A stretch of 59,892 nt of DNA, from the NCBI GenBank assembly GCA_030267965.1, contig BRYA01000007.1:564-60455 (forward strand). The letters run 5' to 3'. The notes under the pieces are model-generated. The model had not been told where the DNA came from. It did not search any database and saw only the letters and a list, made by a program, of their open reading frames with translations. This document shows, one piece after another, positions 41,133 to 52,721 of this stretch (within the stretch, counting starts at the first letter, position 1; each line of letters begins with the position of its first letter). This DNA is from Triparma columacea (taxonomy: Eukaryota; Sar; Bolidophyceae; Parmales; Triparmaceae). The translations under genes and the position numbers were made by a program.

Positions 41133-42593
41133 TCATAACACAACCACCCCCCCGATCCCCATCACAATCTCTACAACTTCCCTCACTCTCCCCATGGCCT
41201 CCACAAAATCCTTCAGTATCACCTCTCCCCCCTCCATCCCATCCACCCCCTTTTTGATCGCCACCTTTCCCCTCCTCGTCCTCTCCCCTCCCCCTTTATC
41301 TTCCTCCTCCCAACTTCCCAGCGCCCCCTTCCAGTCCATGACAACCTCGTCTCCCCATAACCTCTCCATCCCCCCCACCATCTCCTGAACCTTCTCCTTC
41401 ACTCTCCCCGCCACCACAGAGTCGAACCCAGTAACTTCAAGCGTGGCTACCGGTGCCCCCCTTCCCATCAGTAGCGGGTGCGTTTTCCCGTCCGCCGTCC
41501 TGTGCGTTGCGATCTCCGCTGTCCCCAGCCCTGGCTCATCCTGCATCATCCAGCTCCTCCAGTCCTCGATAACGGGGCACCCGGAAGCCCTGGCGGCGTC
41601 GTCGACCCGGCGAGCCCCGAGCCTGTGGAAGACGGTGACGCCGGACTTTGACAGGGAGAGGGTGAGCGAAGGGTGCAGGAGGCGCTGGCAGAACACGTAC
41701 TTCAGACCGAGGGCCATTATTCGTCTGAAGAGCGACGAGATCACCCTCTCTTCCTCCTTCTCCGGGCTCTTGAAGTGGTAGCTCACGGCGTTCTCCGTCT
41801 TCCTCGTCTCGTCCCTCCCCACGTTGAGGACGAGGGAGCACGAGAACACTGCGCACTTGCCGACCTCAACCTTTCCCTCAACCCCCTCCCACCCCCAGCC
41901 GGCGATCGCGTGGTAGGGGGTGTCGAGGACCATGCCCCTGACGTGCCCGATGAACGAGCTCGGGTACCCCGGGGTAACCTTGTAGTGCAGGCTCGCCCTT
42001 CCTCTCCGTTCGTCCACAGCGTCCAAGAAACACTTCACCACACGCACCACGAAAGCCCGACCGTTTATCCTGCCCCCTACGCGGTCCCCGCCGATTTCCT
42101 CTAAGCCTATATCACTTAGCATATCGATGACGTCATCATCATCCATTCCGAGCTGAAATTCCTTCCCCTTTACGTACCCCGCCATGAAATCTACCCACGC
42201 CCTCACACCTTCAACCACCCTAGCCTCCGCGCCGGCCGACAACGTTCGAAGGAGACCGTCGAGCTCGTCGAGCAGCACCGGGCCGCTGGAGCTTGTGCCG
42301 CTGCAGGCCTGATTGCAATCTTCAAGGTAAGTTGACAAGATTGCGCAGGTAAGACGGAGCATGTCGGCCCCCCTGTAACCGCAGTGAATGCCCTTCATTA
42401 AGGAATGGAGAACCTTCACCTCCGGAGAGCTGGATCTTACGTTGCTGCGCTTGGAATGAAGCTCAAAGTACGATTTCAGAACACCATCATGGCTTCCGGA
42501 ACCAGGGGGGGGAGGTTTTGAGAGAAGAACTGAGATCTGCGATATGGAACCTTTGAGGTTGCAATGCACAGTGGAAGTCGGGATCGTCCTCAT
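41133..42593 (-). CDS. BBS6/MKKS-like divergent chaperonin
   Basis: Single exon of 486 residues. The block LGLKYVFCQRLLHPSLTLSLSKSGVTVFHRLGARRVDDAARASGCP (about 285-330, here in pieces) follows the MKKS/BBS6 pattern: CQKVIHPSL, then a strand, RLG, and xxTG region of the group II chaperonin apical domain. A helical N-terminal half with MLRLTCAILSTYLEDC and an ending LKDFVEAMGRVREVVEIVMGIGG complete the fold. MKKS with BBS10 and BBS12 assembles the BBSome for ciliary membrane traffic. The protein lacks the usual N-terminal about 60 residues of the equatorial domain and shows no ATP-binding GDGTT motif, as known in divergent BBS chaperonins. A BBS12-type assignment is possible. An upstream in-frame stop supports this start, unless a 5' exon is missed. 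Confidence 0.6.
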   Translation of the reverse strand: MRTIPTSTVHCNLKGSISQISVLLSKPPPPGSGSHDGVLKSYFELHSKRSNVRSSSPEVKVLHSLMKGIHCGYRGADMLRLTCAILSTYLEDCNQACSGTSSSGPVLLDELDGLLRTLSAGAEARVVEGVRAWVDFMAGYVKGKEFQLGMDDDDVIDMLSDIGLEEIGGDRVGGRINGRAFVVRVVKCFLDAVDERRGRASLHYKVTPGYPSSFIGHVRGMVLDTPYHAIAGWGWEGVEGKVEVGKCAVFSCSLVLNVGRDETRKTENAVSYHFKSPEKEEERVISSLFRRIMALGLKYVFCQRLLHPSLTLSLSKSGVTVFHRLGARRVDDAARASGCPVIEDWRSWMMQDEPGLGTAEIATHRTADGKTHPLLMGRGAPVATLEVTGFDSVVAGRVKEKVQEMVGGMERLWGDEVVMDWKGALGSWEEEDKGGGERTRRGKVAIKKGVDGMEGGEVILKDFVEAMGRVREVVEIVMGIGGVVVL

Positions 42594-42799
42594 GATTGAG
42601 GTCGATCACGGCTTGGGCCAACTTGTTGATAAAAGTGATAAAAAAATTGTTAACAAAGGGGACTGGGAGAATATCCAAGAAATCCGTACATGTTGAGTCA
42701 GTAAGGTAGTCTTTGGTGCCCGTGTGTACGTCATCGCCGATTGATACCAGAGAGGTGGCAGAAAAGAAACCAGGAGGGAAAACCCCAAACCCAACAGGC

Positions 42800-44902
42800 A
42801 TGAGGCTTCCTAGCCTGGCCAAGAATCCCCCCTTAAACCCCTCCGTCGACAGTAATTCTTCATCGCTGTCGTCACTGCCTCCTAGGCGGTCTTCGTTGTC
42901 TGTATTCGGGGACAGTGTCCGAGGGGTGTTGAATAAGGCCAGGAAAGATGTCGCGCCCCTCATGAACAAGGCTGGGCCCCTAATGGCGAGCACCTTGGAC
43001 GCCGTCGTAAAGCCGGTGGGTGTCCTGGGGGAGTACAGGGAAAGGAAGAAGCGGAATCATAAGCTGGCCATGGAGCTATGGGAATTGCATGCGAGTCCAA
43101 TCATGAAAGGCATCCCTGTCGAGGCACAAAAGACTGACATTTCCACGTACTCCGGCCTGGCTGTTGAGAGGGGGGGGGATGCGGGGGAAGAGAAGAGCAA
43201 AATGATTAAGGGTATGAACAAGAAGGAGAAGATGGAATTCAGGGAGAAGGAAAGGGCAGATGGAAACAGGAAAAAAAAGGAGGTGAGGAGCAGGCGTGGA
43301 GGGCTGTAGCGAGCCGCCAAAACTGTTGCATTTGTGCCAATGCCGTCTCAATTCGCTTGTCCTAACTTATTACTCCCATCCATTACTCGGCACGCCCAGA
43401 GGAAGGACCAAAAAGAAGAAGAGAGGAAGCGGAAGATCGCGACTAAGGAGCACGCCAAGAAGGTAGCAGAAGACTTGGAGGCTCAAAAGATAGATGAGGC
43501 GGAAGTCAAAGCGAGGCAGAAGGATTTAGAGAAAAGATTGGCCAAGATGAACATCAGTGAGGAGGAGAAGGAGTTGAGGAGGAGGTTGATAAAGTCTTCG
43601 GCTGCCGTGGCGGTGAAGGATAAGGTTAAAAAGAAGTACGGGGCGGGTAAACTTACAAAGCAAGGTAATATGACTGAAGATGAGCTCAATCTGCGGAGCA
43701 AGGTGGATATTATCAAACCTAAAGTTCCTGGGCTGGCAGTTGGGTGGACGAAGGGGGTGTCGAACATTATGGGTGTTTACAGGTGGGGATATGAGAGGGA
43801 GGAGGAGCAGGTTAAGCGGCACGATCACCACAGGGATGCCGAGGATTTAGAATTGAAGAAATTAGAAGAGGAGGTGGTGAGAAAGACGAAGGAAAGAAAT
43901 GAGAAGAAGGATAAGAAAAGAAGGATGAAGAAAAACGGTGGCAAGGATCCACTTGAAGTTATCGAAAGTAGGACGGATAAAATAAAGAGATCTCAGAAGG
44001 AAGGGACGTTGAAAAAGAAAAAGAAAAAGAAGACGGGTGAGGAAGTGAATTCGGCGGAAGGTAACTCCGGGTCTGGCTCCGACTCTGACTCCGACTCCGA
44101 CTCCGACTCCGACTCCGAATCGGATGAGTCTATTGATAGTGCTGTCTTCAAGGGGGGCAAGTACGATTTCGACTTTCAAGAGGACTTGGCTGACGCTCAA
44201 ACTGAGGGCGAACTGATGGCCTTGGAATTCAAGAAGCAGGAGATGGAGACTAGGAACATGCTCCGAAGAATGGGTATGAAAGTCACCACTAAGCGTTGTA
44301 CGGCGTGTGGGTCGAAGGAACCGAATAGGCCCATTGATTACTGGACCGGGTTGCCAAAGGGTGGGAAAGCTAATAGGTGGTACGCTATTGGAGACCAGTT
44401 CTTCTGTTATCCCTGTGCTAACAATGGCACCTTGATGATGGGGGTCGCCAAGGCCCTTGCAGTCATGAACGGACTCGATGCCAATAGAGGGATTAAGGAC
44501 TGGGAGAAGGTGAAGAAGATGAAGTTCAGATTCGAGTACAACTTGGACGAGACCCATGAAACGAATGTTTCCAACTTTAAGGTTGAGGAGAATAAGGGAC
44601 CAAGCCTCCGGGAAATTAGGGAGAAAAAAATGAAAAAAGAGGAGAGGGTGGCTCTCAGAAAACAAAGGCTTTTGAGAGGGGGACACATCAAGGACAAGGA
44701 TAAGACTCTATGGTGGCAGAAGAAAAGAAGGAAAGAAGAGAACTACTGGCACGTTGAAGATATCACGAGAGAGGCGAGGAAGCTCAAGGCCAATGCTTCT
44801 CATAATGCCATGAATGCAAAGACGCCAAAGATCATGGGAGCGGATTGGGACACCTACAAGCACTGGTTTCCGAGAGACAGTATGCGAAACTTACCAAGAT
44901 GA
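42800..44902 (+). CDS. Coiled-coil protein with CxxC...CxxC zinc-binding pair, function unknown
   Basis: Two exons, 42800-43282 and 43400-44902, phase 0; 661 residues. A Ser/Pro-rich start precedes long highly charged helices (KRKIATKEHAKKVAEDLEAQ, ELRRRLIKSSAAVAVKDKVKKKYGAG). A Ser/Asp repeat (SDSDSDSDSDSDSES, about 392-410) from tandem gactcc units follows. Near residue 475, RCTACGSKEP is followed about 40 residues later by FFCYPCANNG, a Cys4 treble-clef/GATA-like zinc pair. The C-terminus is again basic. I do not recognise a family. The start ATG may not be the real one: an alternative 11-nt coding exon at 42691-42701 (ATGTTGAGTCA) spliced to 42752 keeps the frame. Converges with the 342-residue unknown protein and is divergent from the MKKS-like gene. 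Confidence 0.75.
44075..44118. repeat. 6-bp tandem repeat encoding Ser-Asp
   Basis: About seven units of gactcc/gactct in the coiled-coil Cys4 protein gene, encoding the (SD)n acidic stretch. Confidence 0.8.
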
Positions 44903-45089
44903 AATGAAATACGTAGAGTGTTTGTTGTTGTGAAATGAAACTATAATCTAGCGCTTTCACCCAAATCTCGCGCTGGCACTCAACGCCGTATAGTATACGT
45001 ATATATAGTGTTTTGACAGGTCGGACAACGAACCGACACCCACCAAAAACCCTCACTCCCCGACATAACCAACCCTCACCCTCGCTTGA

Positions 45090-46472
45090 TCACATACTAC
45101 AGAGGTCCGAACTACCCCTCTTGACAACATTTTGCTCGGGTTTCAAAGCCTTCTTCTTGCTTTTAAAGGGATTTGAAATTTTGAATGTGTTCTTTTTCGT
45201 CTTCTTCATCGTCGTCGTCGTCGTCTTCTTCTGTGCGTCGTTAGGCAGAGGTGTTGCAACAGTAGGGGGAGCATCAGCAGAGGTTATGGAATCAAGCGTC
45301 TCATTCTCCTTCGCCACTGTGTATCACAAGGGTGGGAATGATGGGTGAAAATTATGGCGATGGTTGAAAAGGAGGGTTTATCTTGTACAGTTCTCGTCTC
45401 ATCTCACCTGCGTTGTCAGCTTTGTCGTCTGCTTCTTCCTTGGTTTCTTCGGAAATTAAGCTTCCCTCTGTTAACTTGGTTTCTTCGGAAGATAAGCTTC
45501 CCTGATAACCTGTCGGGCCGCAGAAGTCTGACCTGTCGTCAACGTTGGCGTCAGATCCCATGCAGAAAAACATATTCGACAAAACGGACGACTTCTTCAT
45601 GGTTGCGGGGACAGTGTCGACAACATTGGGCTCGGCCTTGTATTCAGCCTTGGGGAGGATCACCAGGCGAGATTGAGAGGGAATGGACGAGATGAAAAGG
45701 ACGAGTTTGTCGATTTCCTTCTGCATAGCCTTAACAGCGAGGGGGCGGCGAGCGAACTTTGTCTTGAACGCTGTGAGAGGGTTAGCCTCAACGTCGAACA
45801 ACAAAAATGCACACTGCCACAGTTACAGGACTATTACTCAGACTATCATTGACACTCACATGCATCCTGAATCGTATCCCAAAACTCATGAATCTCGATA
45901 ACCCTGTACAAGCTACACTTGATGGTCTGGGTGACAACCGACAGGTCGTTCGTAATTGCAAATCCGGTGCTCGAATCCGACGCAAGGTCAACGGTGGTGA
46001 AGACTTGTTTGTAGTTTTCAATGAGCAAGTCCAAAACCTCCTCCAGCTTCAAGCCAAGATCGCGCTGCTCCTTCTCGCTGAAGAAACCCTTGTCTGTCTT
46101 TGTCTTGAGCTCCTGAATCGCAATGAAAATGTCAACCACCAGCAAAGCTGCAGGGGATGGCTCGCGTGGAGGAAGAGAGTTTGTCGAAAGCTTCTCAAAT
46201 AGACTGCGAGGGGTAAGCGGTAAGAGGAGGGGAGTCAAGGAGGGTCAGTCTATGTCTTTTGTACCTTACTGTGGGCTAATCTCAAATTTTTTGGGTCCAA
46301 ATGACTGAAAGAACAACACTCAGAACGTGACCAAAGATGAGAGAGGAGAAGAAAAGGGACAACTCAAAGTCACTCACGCTATGACCTGCGGGTGCAAGTC
46401 ACTCTTGGGAGATTTTGCCCACGAGATGAGGGTCTGGCGAGATCTGATCATACTCTCAGAAGGATGAGACAT
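45090..46472 (-). CDS. Helical protein of unknown function
   Basis: Four exons: 46472-46378, 46203-45860, 45770-45408 and 45316-45090; 342 residues. The second junction was placed at the pyrimidine-rich acceptor cctctcacag (45771), because the upstream alternatives break the frame; all four exons are then in phase with GT..AG borders. The N-terminal two thirds are helical (LFEKLSTNSLPP, VVDIFIAIQELKTKTDKGFF, LGLKLEEVLDLLIENYKQVF, VKAMQKEIDKLVLFISSIP). The C-terminal third is acidic, then Lys/Thr-rich (KKTKKNTFKISNPFKSKKK). I do not recognise a family and see no signal peptide or membrane segment. The start codon is 111 bp from that of the divergent transporter gene. Confidence 0.65.
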
Positions 46473-46583
46473 ATTTCTTTTTTGAGACTTGAAAGTTGAG
46501 AGAGCCTTCGAGCCTTCGGAGAGCCATCACTGTTTCTCGCGACTCCTTCTTCAGAAGGAATTTTTTCTGTTTGTTTAGCTGAG

Positions 46584-48118
46584 ATGGACTGGATTACTGC
46601 AGGTGCGTTTTGATATCGCTTGAGTGCATAGCGTTTCGCTCGTCGTGTCCGTTTTTCCGCTTCGCCTTTGAACAAACATTTATTTTTTGCGACGAAACAA
46701 ACCACTCACATTCCCACAAATGTCCTCCTCCTCCTCAAGGTCTATGCATGTTCGCTTTCACAGCGCCCTCTGCTTGTGTCGGTGTGCCCTTCTCTGTGGG
46801 TCAGACGGGGACAGTCCTTGCCCCTTTTGTTTGCTTGGTTGTGACCTTTGCAAGCTCCCTCGGAGCATACATTTTGCATTACTTGGCTCTGAAGTATGAC
46901 TGCAGTTCGCTGCCCGAGCTGGGGTGGACTCTCGGGGGTGATACGGGTAGAATCTTTGGTGGGACGATTCAGCTGGGGAACTTCCTCCTCTACATGCCTG
47001 TTGCGTTATTGGTGTGTGCACAAGCTCTGCAAGGAGCCTTGGACCCGAAGGGTGCCTGGCTGTCAGGGTGCATAGACTATTGGATCCTAATCGTCAGCCT
47101 CATTTGCCTTGCGACTTCTCAGCTGAGGAGTCTCTCCAACACAACAGCGCTCTCTTTCATTTCCTTGGGTTGTGTCGTGTGGGTAGTCTTTTCGCTGATT
47201 TACGTTGTGTGGATAAATGAAGTCCCTGATGACGAGAGGAATGATGCCTTGCTGGTTGGAAACCCCGACATGGTCTCTTCCTCTGACTCACTGAAGGGAT
47301 GGACGAACTTTGCCCTCGGGGTGTCCACCACCGCCTGGGCGTTTGTTCCTTCATTCCTCGCCGTAGAGCTGTCGAACAAAAAAGTGATGGAGTCTCCTCA
47401 GGATTTTCCTAAGGCTATCGTCCTCGTAGCGATCCTTAACATTCTTGTCTATTGCGGAGTCGGCGTGTTTGTCACCAACCGGTGGGGCTACGATGTTGAT
47501 GACCCTGTGATGCTCTTCCACGCCTTTCCTGACGACGACCTGAAATCGAGAATTCTGAACTTGTTTTGGTTCCTAGCATGCCTCATTAGCTACGCTCTGG
47601 ATTCTGTGCCGCTTGTCGCATCGTGTCAGAGAGCCTGGGCGCCCAACTTTGACGTTGACAACGACTGGAGCCTGACCGGAATTTGCGTATACTTGCTTAT
47701 CAGCCTCCCGAGCTTTTTCTCGACCATCGTCATGGCACTCTTTGTCCCTTCACTTTTCTGCATGCTTGCCATTGTCACTGCATTGACTGTGCCGTGGGTG
47801 AATCTCATCTACCCTGCATATCTGCACAACCGAAACGCGAAGCGTCTTGGCAAGAACAAAATTGAGTCGAGTAGCGTTAAGCTACTCGGTGATGGCGAAG
47901 AGGGGGGGCTTGGGGAGGACCTCTTGGTGGGAGGGGGGGGGAGCATGGACGACAACGAAGGAGAACTGTCCAGAAAGGCGGTCCTTTTCGTCCTCTTTAT
48001 GGGAGTCTTCCTCTTTCTCATATGTACTGTTGCCGCAATCGGAAAGCTTGGGATTCATGAATTGAGAGGACCCATCGTAGTTGGTTGCAACGGATGGACC
48101 ATACTAGACATCGACTGA
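46584..48118 (+). CDS. Amino acid/auxin permease (AAAP) family transporter
   Basis: Two exons: a 19-nt first coding exon 46584-46602 (MDWITAG) and 46740-48118; 465 residues. The splice restores MDWITAGLCMFAFTAPSACVGVPFSVGQTG, the short N-terminus and first helix typical of amino-acid permease-type transporters with the SxGxPFS-like unwound segment. About eleven hydrophobic helices follow (VCLVVTFASSLGAYILHYLA, IQLGNFLLYMPVALLVCAQAL, ILIVSLICLATSQL, FISLGCVVWVVFSLIYVVW, IVLVAILNILVYCGVGVFV and others). A cytoplasmic acidic/Gly-rich loop (about 410-435) precedes the last helix. It probably moves amino acids with protons. Location (plasma membrane or vacuole) is not visible. Confidence 0.82.
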
Positions 48119-48181
48119 AGTTCTGGCACATTTTTTTTGAAAAGACAACGAATTTAGCAAACAAAACGGAGGCCATTTATT

Positions 48182-51056
48182 TCAAATATCAATAAACTCG
48201 TCTCCGTTGCCACCAGGGATGTGTCCAGCCTCCCCAATCTGGACCTGGATCATCTTTTCCTCCTGCATTTTTTTCTCCATGTCCTCGATAGCCTCGATGG
48301 TGAAAAACACTTGCTGCAACTTCACCTGGTCGATCGGTTGGCTCATCTCCCGTAGGAAATTGCGCACGTGCGTTATGGCTTGGTCTGAGGACAGATTCAT
48401 GTAGTGCTCATGCAAAAACTGCTTAATCCACTTGGGCAACTTGTTCTTTTTGTCACTTCTGTTGTATCTGGCATCCGCAAAGATCATCAGCCCGTAGTCG
48501 GTCTTGCTCCTGATGACCCTTCCGACGCATTGACTGGCCTGCCTGAGGGCGTCGAAATTTAAGAAATCCGCCTCCTTGATTTGAAAGTGAGTCTGCAGGT
48601 ACTCCAGTCGTGCAATGAGAACGTGCGACTTTGTGTACTGGAACGGAACGCCGAATAGGACCACGGCCCTTCCGTAGTGCCTGTCGAAGTTGATGCCTTC
48701 CGAGACCTTTCCGCGTGCCACTGATAGAAACACTGCTCCTTTCCCGCAGTCGCAGGCCTTCCTGAAGTTTGTCAGAGCCAGGGAGGTTTCCATCACATCC
48801 TTCGTCTCAATGAAGATGAGCTTCTTCTTTGCAATGCTGCTCAGGATGCCCATCCTGTCCCAATCCACGATGATGCTTTCCAGATAGGAGTAGGAGGTGA
48901 AAAATGCGACAATCCCGTCAGGAATTGTAGAGCATAACTCCTCCATCAGCAGCCCATAATTCCTAGTCACATTGGCATCGTCCCTATCCTGGTAGCGGGT
49001 GGATATTTGTGTTTGGTCGGATCCCCTCGAGACAATGATGGGGCGGATGCAGGGGCGAAAGGTGGACATAGAGAAGGACTCAGAGACCTTGGGCTCGAAT
49101 TTGAGGAGCTTTGGATAAAGATCGATTGGGGACAGGGTACCTGAAGTGATGACGACGGATGAGAATCGTTTAAAGAGTGGTTCGATGGCCAGGGATGCGT
49201 CTAGGCATGCGAGCTGCAAACGAGGCTCGAGGGCGCCGGGGATGGCAGAGCCATTAGGCTCGAGGATGACGGCAAACTTTGCCACTCCCTCCGAATACGT
49301 AGAGAGAAGGGTCGCAAAGTCGGCAACATCCGAGAGATAGTTGAACTCGTCGAGGTTAGATACTTGGAGGGTACGGAGAAGAGAGGATAGGCGGGAGTAG
49401 CAAAATTTCAAGGGCTTGGTTTCCAGGGAGGTTTGGAGCTTAAGGTGGTGGAGGAATCGCATCGGAGACTCCGAGACTACTCCACCGTCGTTGGACGCCA
49501 CGACCCTCAGCCGGTTCTTGAGGTGCTCGACCAACTTTTTCAGGAACGCAACAAAGTGCTCTGCACGTCGAATGTTACCAGGGACCGCCTCGTTAATCAC
49601 GTCGGACGACAGGACCGCCGAGCCCATGGCTTGGTCGGAGACTGGCGGGTTTTGCAGATTTCGTGGCGCTGGGGCGTTCGGCAGAAGACCTTGCTCTACG
49701 AGTCCATTTACCAAGGAGTTGTACTGTGTGGAGTGAGGGGCGAAGGAGATAGAGATGAGCGAAGAGGAAAGATGAGCAGAGAAAAACAGAGGAGAGCAGA
49801 GAAGAGCAGATAAGAGAAGCGAAGGCCGAAAGGATGCGTTGGTTCTTGAATCACCGTGCCAATCATTTTCTCACCTCCTCCCGAAGACGGTTGGCGTCAG
49901 TCGCTTTCATATTGGCGACCTCACGGGAGAGCCTGGAGATAGACTTAGAGGCCTTGTCGAGACCAACGGCATTAATCTCGATAGAAAGGGCCTCTATACA
50001 AATATTGTCAAGATTGTGAGCCTCATCAAAGACAATAATCGACTCCTGCTCCAACTCCTTGGAGACCATCTTGGCTACCTTGGGGTCGAGCATGTACTGG
50101 TAGTTGAAGACAAGTACGTTGGCGTGGTTGATCGCTCGCCTGGTCAGGTAGTACGGGCACCATCCCTTCTTCTTCCCCCACGAGCGGAGCGAATCCAGGT
50201 CGTAAACGCCAGAGGGCATGGTAATGTCGGTACCCTGTGTGGAGAGAGCGAGGGACGACGACCGAAGGGTTGGGTTAGCGTCAGCGTTAGTGTTACCGTT
50301 AGCGTGATGTGTGAACCGATTCGCTAGTTGCCATCCGCTATCTAACAAGCCTTACCTCGCTGGAGAAACCCTCGTAGTACTCGCAAGTAGGGACAGAGTT
50401 GGGCTTCTTTTCGTTGGCAGTACGCACCCAAGAGGAAGTCATTTGGCGGCACGCATTGTCAACCAGCTCCCTATCAGACTCCTCCATCACCTTGTCGTGA
50501 ATACACATATTGCGGCGAGAGGAGAGGCATAGGCCAAGGACATTGGAGTTGCCCGCCCCATTCGGGTTGGTTGACTCGCCGAGCAGGGGACCACGCTTTT
50601 GCTTCTTCGGGTTGGGGGAGGATGACGAAGAGGAGGTTACATTGGTCGCATCAGCTGACAAACACTCCTGCGTGCGGCCGATGCGGATAGGGTTTGGGTT
50701 GGGTTAGGTTTCGTCGGGTTAGCAGTCACAGTGCATTGCTGTCTTGGCTTTTGTAGGTTTTACCCCATTCTCACCTCGCGAAAAGCAAGAACAACTCCCA
50801 ATTCTTCCATTACGGAGTCCATCTCGGGGACTGTACGAGTGCAGTAGACCAACTTTCCCCTCTCAGGGTGAGCATATTGATACGAAGTTATGAGGGAAAG
50901 TAAACACACTGTCTTCCCCGTTCCGGTAGGCATCTCCAGAAGGCAGTGGCCAGAAGCATCCAGGGTACGCTTCAGAGACCTCATATACATGTACTGTTCC
51001 TTGTAAAGTCGGTCAAAGGGGAAGAACACATCGAGTCCGTCGAGGTTAAACCGCAT
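48182..51056 (-). CDS. ERCC2: XPD/ERCC2 (Rad3) DNA helicase of TFIIH
   Basis: Four exons, 51056-50775, 50667-50356, 50234-49875 and 49723-48182, all phase 0; 831 residues. XPD is the 5'-3' helicase of TFIIH for nucleotide excision repair and transcription initiation. Walker A MPTGTGKT is at 42-49, the DEAH box at 268-271, and four Cys for the 4Fe-4S cluster at 149, 167, 189 and 224 with spacing 18/22/35, close to that in human XPD. Helicase motifs III-VI appear in exon 4: [54 protein letters not shown], and [16 protein letters not shown]. It is longer than human XPD (760 residues) because of a Ser/Lys/Gly-rich insert (about 104-140) before the Fe-S domain and a longer tail. Confidence 0.95.
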
Positions 51057-51649
51057 GAGGAAGACACTATTGGGTAAGGAGGAGGGAGGGGGGGAGGGAG
51101 TGTATGTTTGTATTCACTTCTGGGATTGAGGAAGGTTGAAGGGGGGGCTAAGGGGAGAGGTAGAGGGAAGAAACTATGTCCTGCGTCGGTCTTGATAAGA
51201 TGTAAATGAGTTTTGACAGGGAATGCGGAAGATTTGATATATAATTGAGATAGAAATAATATGTTGTGGCGACCAGGGGGGGGGAGGGGGGTGAAAATAG
51301 ACGTAGAGTCTTGTTTGGGCTCAAAAAATGAGAGATAAAAAGTCCCTGAAATCGAGTCCTCCTTCGACTCATTTATTTCTATACCAGGGATAACACTTGT
51401 ACTGAGTGCACAATTGTGCATGAACAAACGCGGATTTTTTGAAATCCACTCTTTGTTAATCTTTCACGAACTTTTTTTTTTTGCATGAGGAGACAATCGA
51501 CGTTTTAAAATGAGCGAGGCGCAAGGAGACTGAATTAGAGACAAGGCATTAAACAAGAAAAAAAGTGACAAACAAGTTTCAAAATGTAACAACCAAGTGA
51601 GTCAAAGGTTTTTTTGGGTATGAGCTGACGCGAGGAGACATGGGCTGCA
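51057..51649. other. Gene-free stretch between XPD and hydrolase genes
   Basis: 593 bp: the XPD promoter side and the 3' flank of the hydrolase gene. It contains a G-run (51280-51295) and T-rich 3' UTR-like sequence, and no frame with recognisable content. Confidence 0.5.
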
Positions 51650-52686
51650 CTAACTCCTCGCCCCGGAAGCTTTAGTTTGGAGGCGTTGCTCCCATTCCTT
51701 GATGACTGTAATGAGTTCGTTTGGCTTTTGGGTTTGGATCCAGTGTCCGCAAGTAAAGCAGTGGTGCTCGCATCCTTCTGTGGCGTCTAGATCAGCGAGG
51801 AAGTTTTTTCCGTGGAACATGACTCTCTTGCGTTTCCCGTAAACGAAGAGCGTGGGGACCGTGTCGACAAAGGTCGGGGCGAGGTTGGCATCGCAGGTGA
51901 AGATGCTCACAAAAAGCTGAAAGTAGGGGTAGGTCATGAAGCCCTTGATCTCCAACGGGGGTCGAGGCATGTTGTACTCCTTTGGAGTGGGTCCAATGTA
52001 GCGCCAGGGGAAAATGGCCAGCATGAAGACGCCGATAAAGTCGAGGAAGATTGAAGGGAGGAAGGCGAAGGCCAGCCAAAACCGATAAGCAAAGGTGAAG
52101 AAGAGATCCGAAGCAGACTTTCCCTTCATATCATCCAAACCAACGTCAAGGAGGATCACCTTGCTAGGCATTGTTGGGTATTTATTTACAAAGCGCTGGA
52201 CTATGTAGCTCCCCCAGTCGTGGGCACAGATTGTTACTTCCGAACCGTTGTCCAGATAGGGTTTGATCACGAGGCACAAAGAGTCGACGATTGTTTCGAA
52301 TGGATACCCGAAGGTGTACTTGAAGGGCAGTCTTCTCTTGTCAAAGCCAGGCATTATGCACTTCACAATGTGATGTGTCTTCTCAAAGCCAGGCACCATC
52401 TCATCAAAGCTGTTGTAAGTATCCGGAAACCCGCTGAAAAACACCATTACAGGAGTGCCCTGTGGATCGAGGAGGGTGTGGAGAAGAAGAGAAAGATGGC
52501 CATTAGAGTTGCCGAACTTGAGGCTGCCGGGGAATGCACATGAACCATCAATGAGGAGGGAAACCTACCTTCTCCAGGACCCTTCCAGCAAGAATGGGCT
52601 CAAGTACTCCTATGGCGTCTATGGATTCGGGCCTTGAATCGTTTTATCCAAGAAAAAATAACCAATATAAATTACATCCCTGACAT
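51650..52686 (-). CDS. Alpha/beta hydrolase (epoxide hydrolase/dehalogenase type)
   Basis: The main exon 52459-51650 is certain; it begins GTPVMVFFSGFPD, a typical oxyanion-loop start. The 5' end is less sure: exon 52632-52569 (PESIDAIGVLEPILAGRVLEK) fits in phase, and an 11-nt exon 52686-52676 spliced by a 43-nt intron would supply the start (MSGM), total 294 residues. The nucleophile elbow is CAHDWGSYI (Asp106), as in haloalkane dehalogenases and epoxide hydrolases, and the catalytic His lies in HHCFTCGHWI near residue 250. A hydrophobic lid region (FTFAYRFWLAFAFLPSIFLDFIGVFMLAIF) replaces the usual cap and could be membrane-associated. Substrate unknown. The gene is divergent from the FAD oxidoreductase (35 bp between proposed ATGs). 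Confidence 0.75.
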
Positions 52687-52721
52687 CTGATCTCATCAAT
52701 TTTCCTTTTCATTTTCCTTCC

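Noticed and set aside
46277..46311. Possible extra exon (TCATTTGGACCCAAAAAATTTGAG on the minus strand) in the 45090-46472 gene
   Set aside because: It would need a weak GTCATA donor and a shifted frame; joining exon 1 directly to 46203 with a GTGAGT donor and cccctcgcag acceptor keeps the frame with consensus sites.
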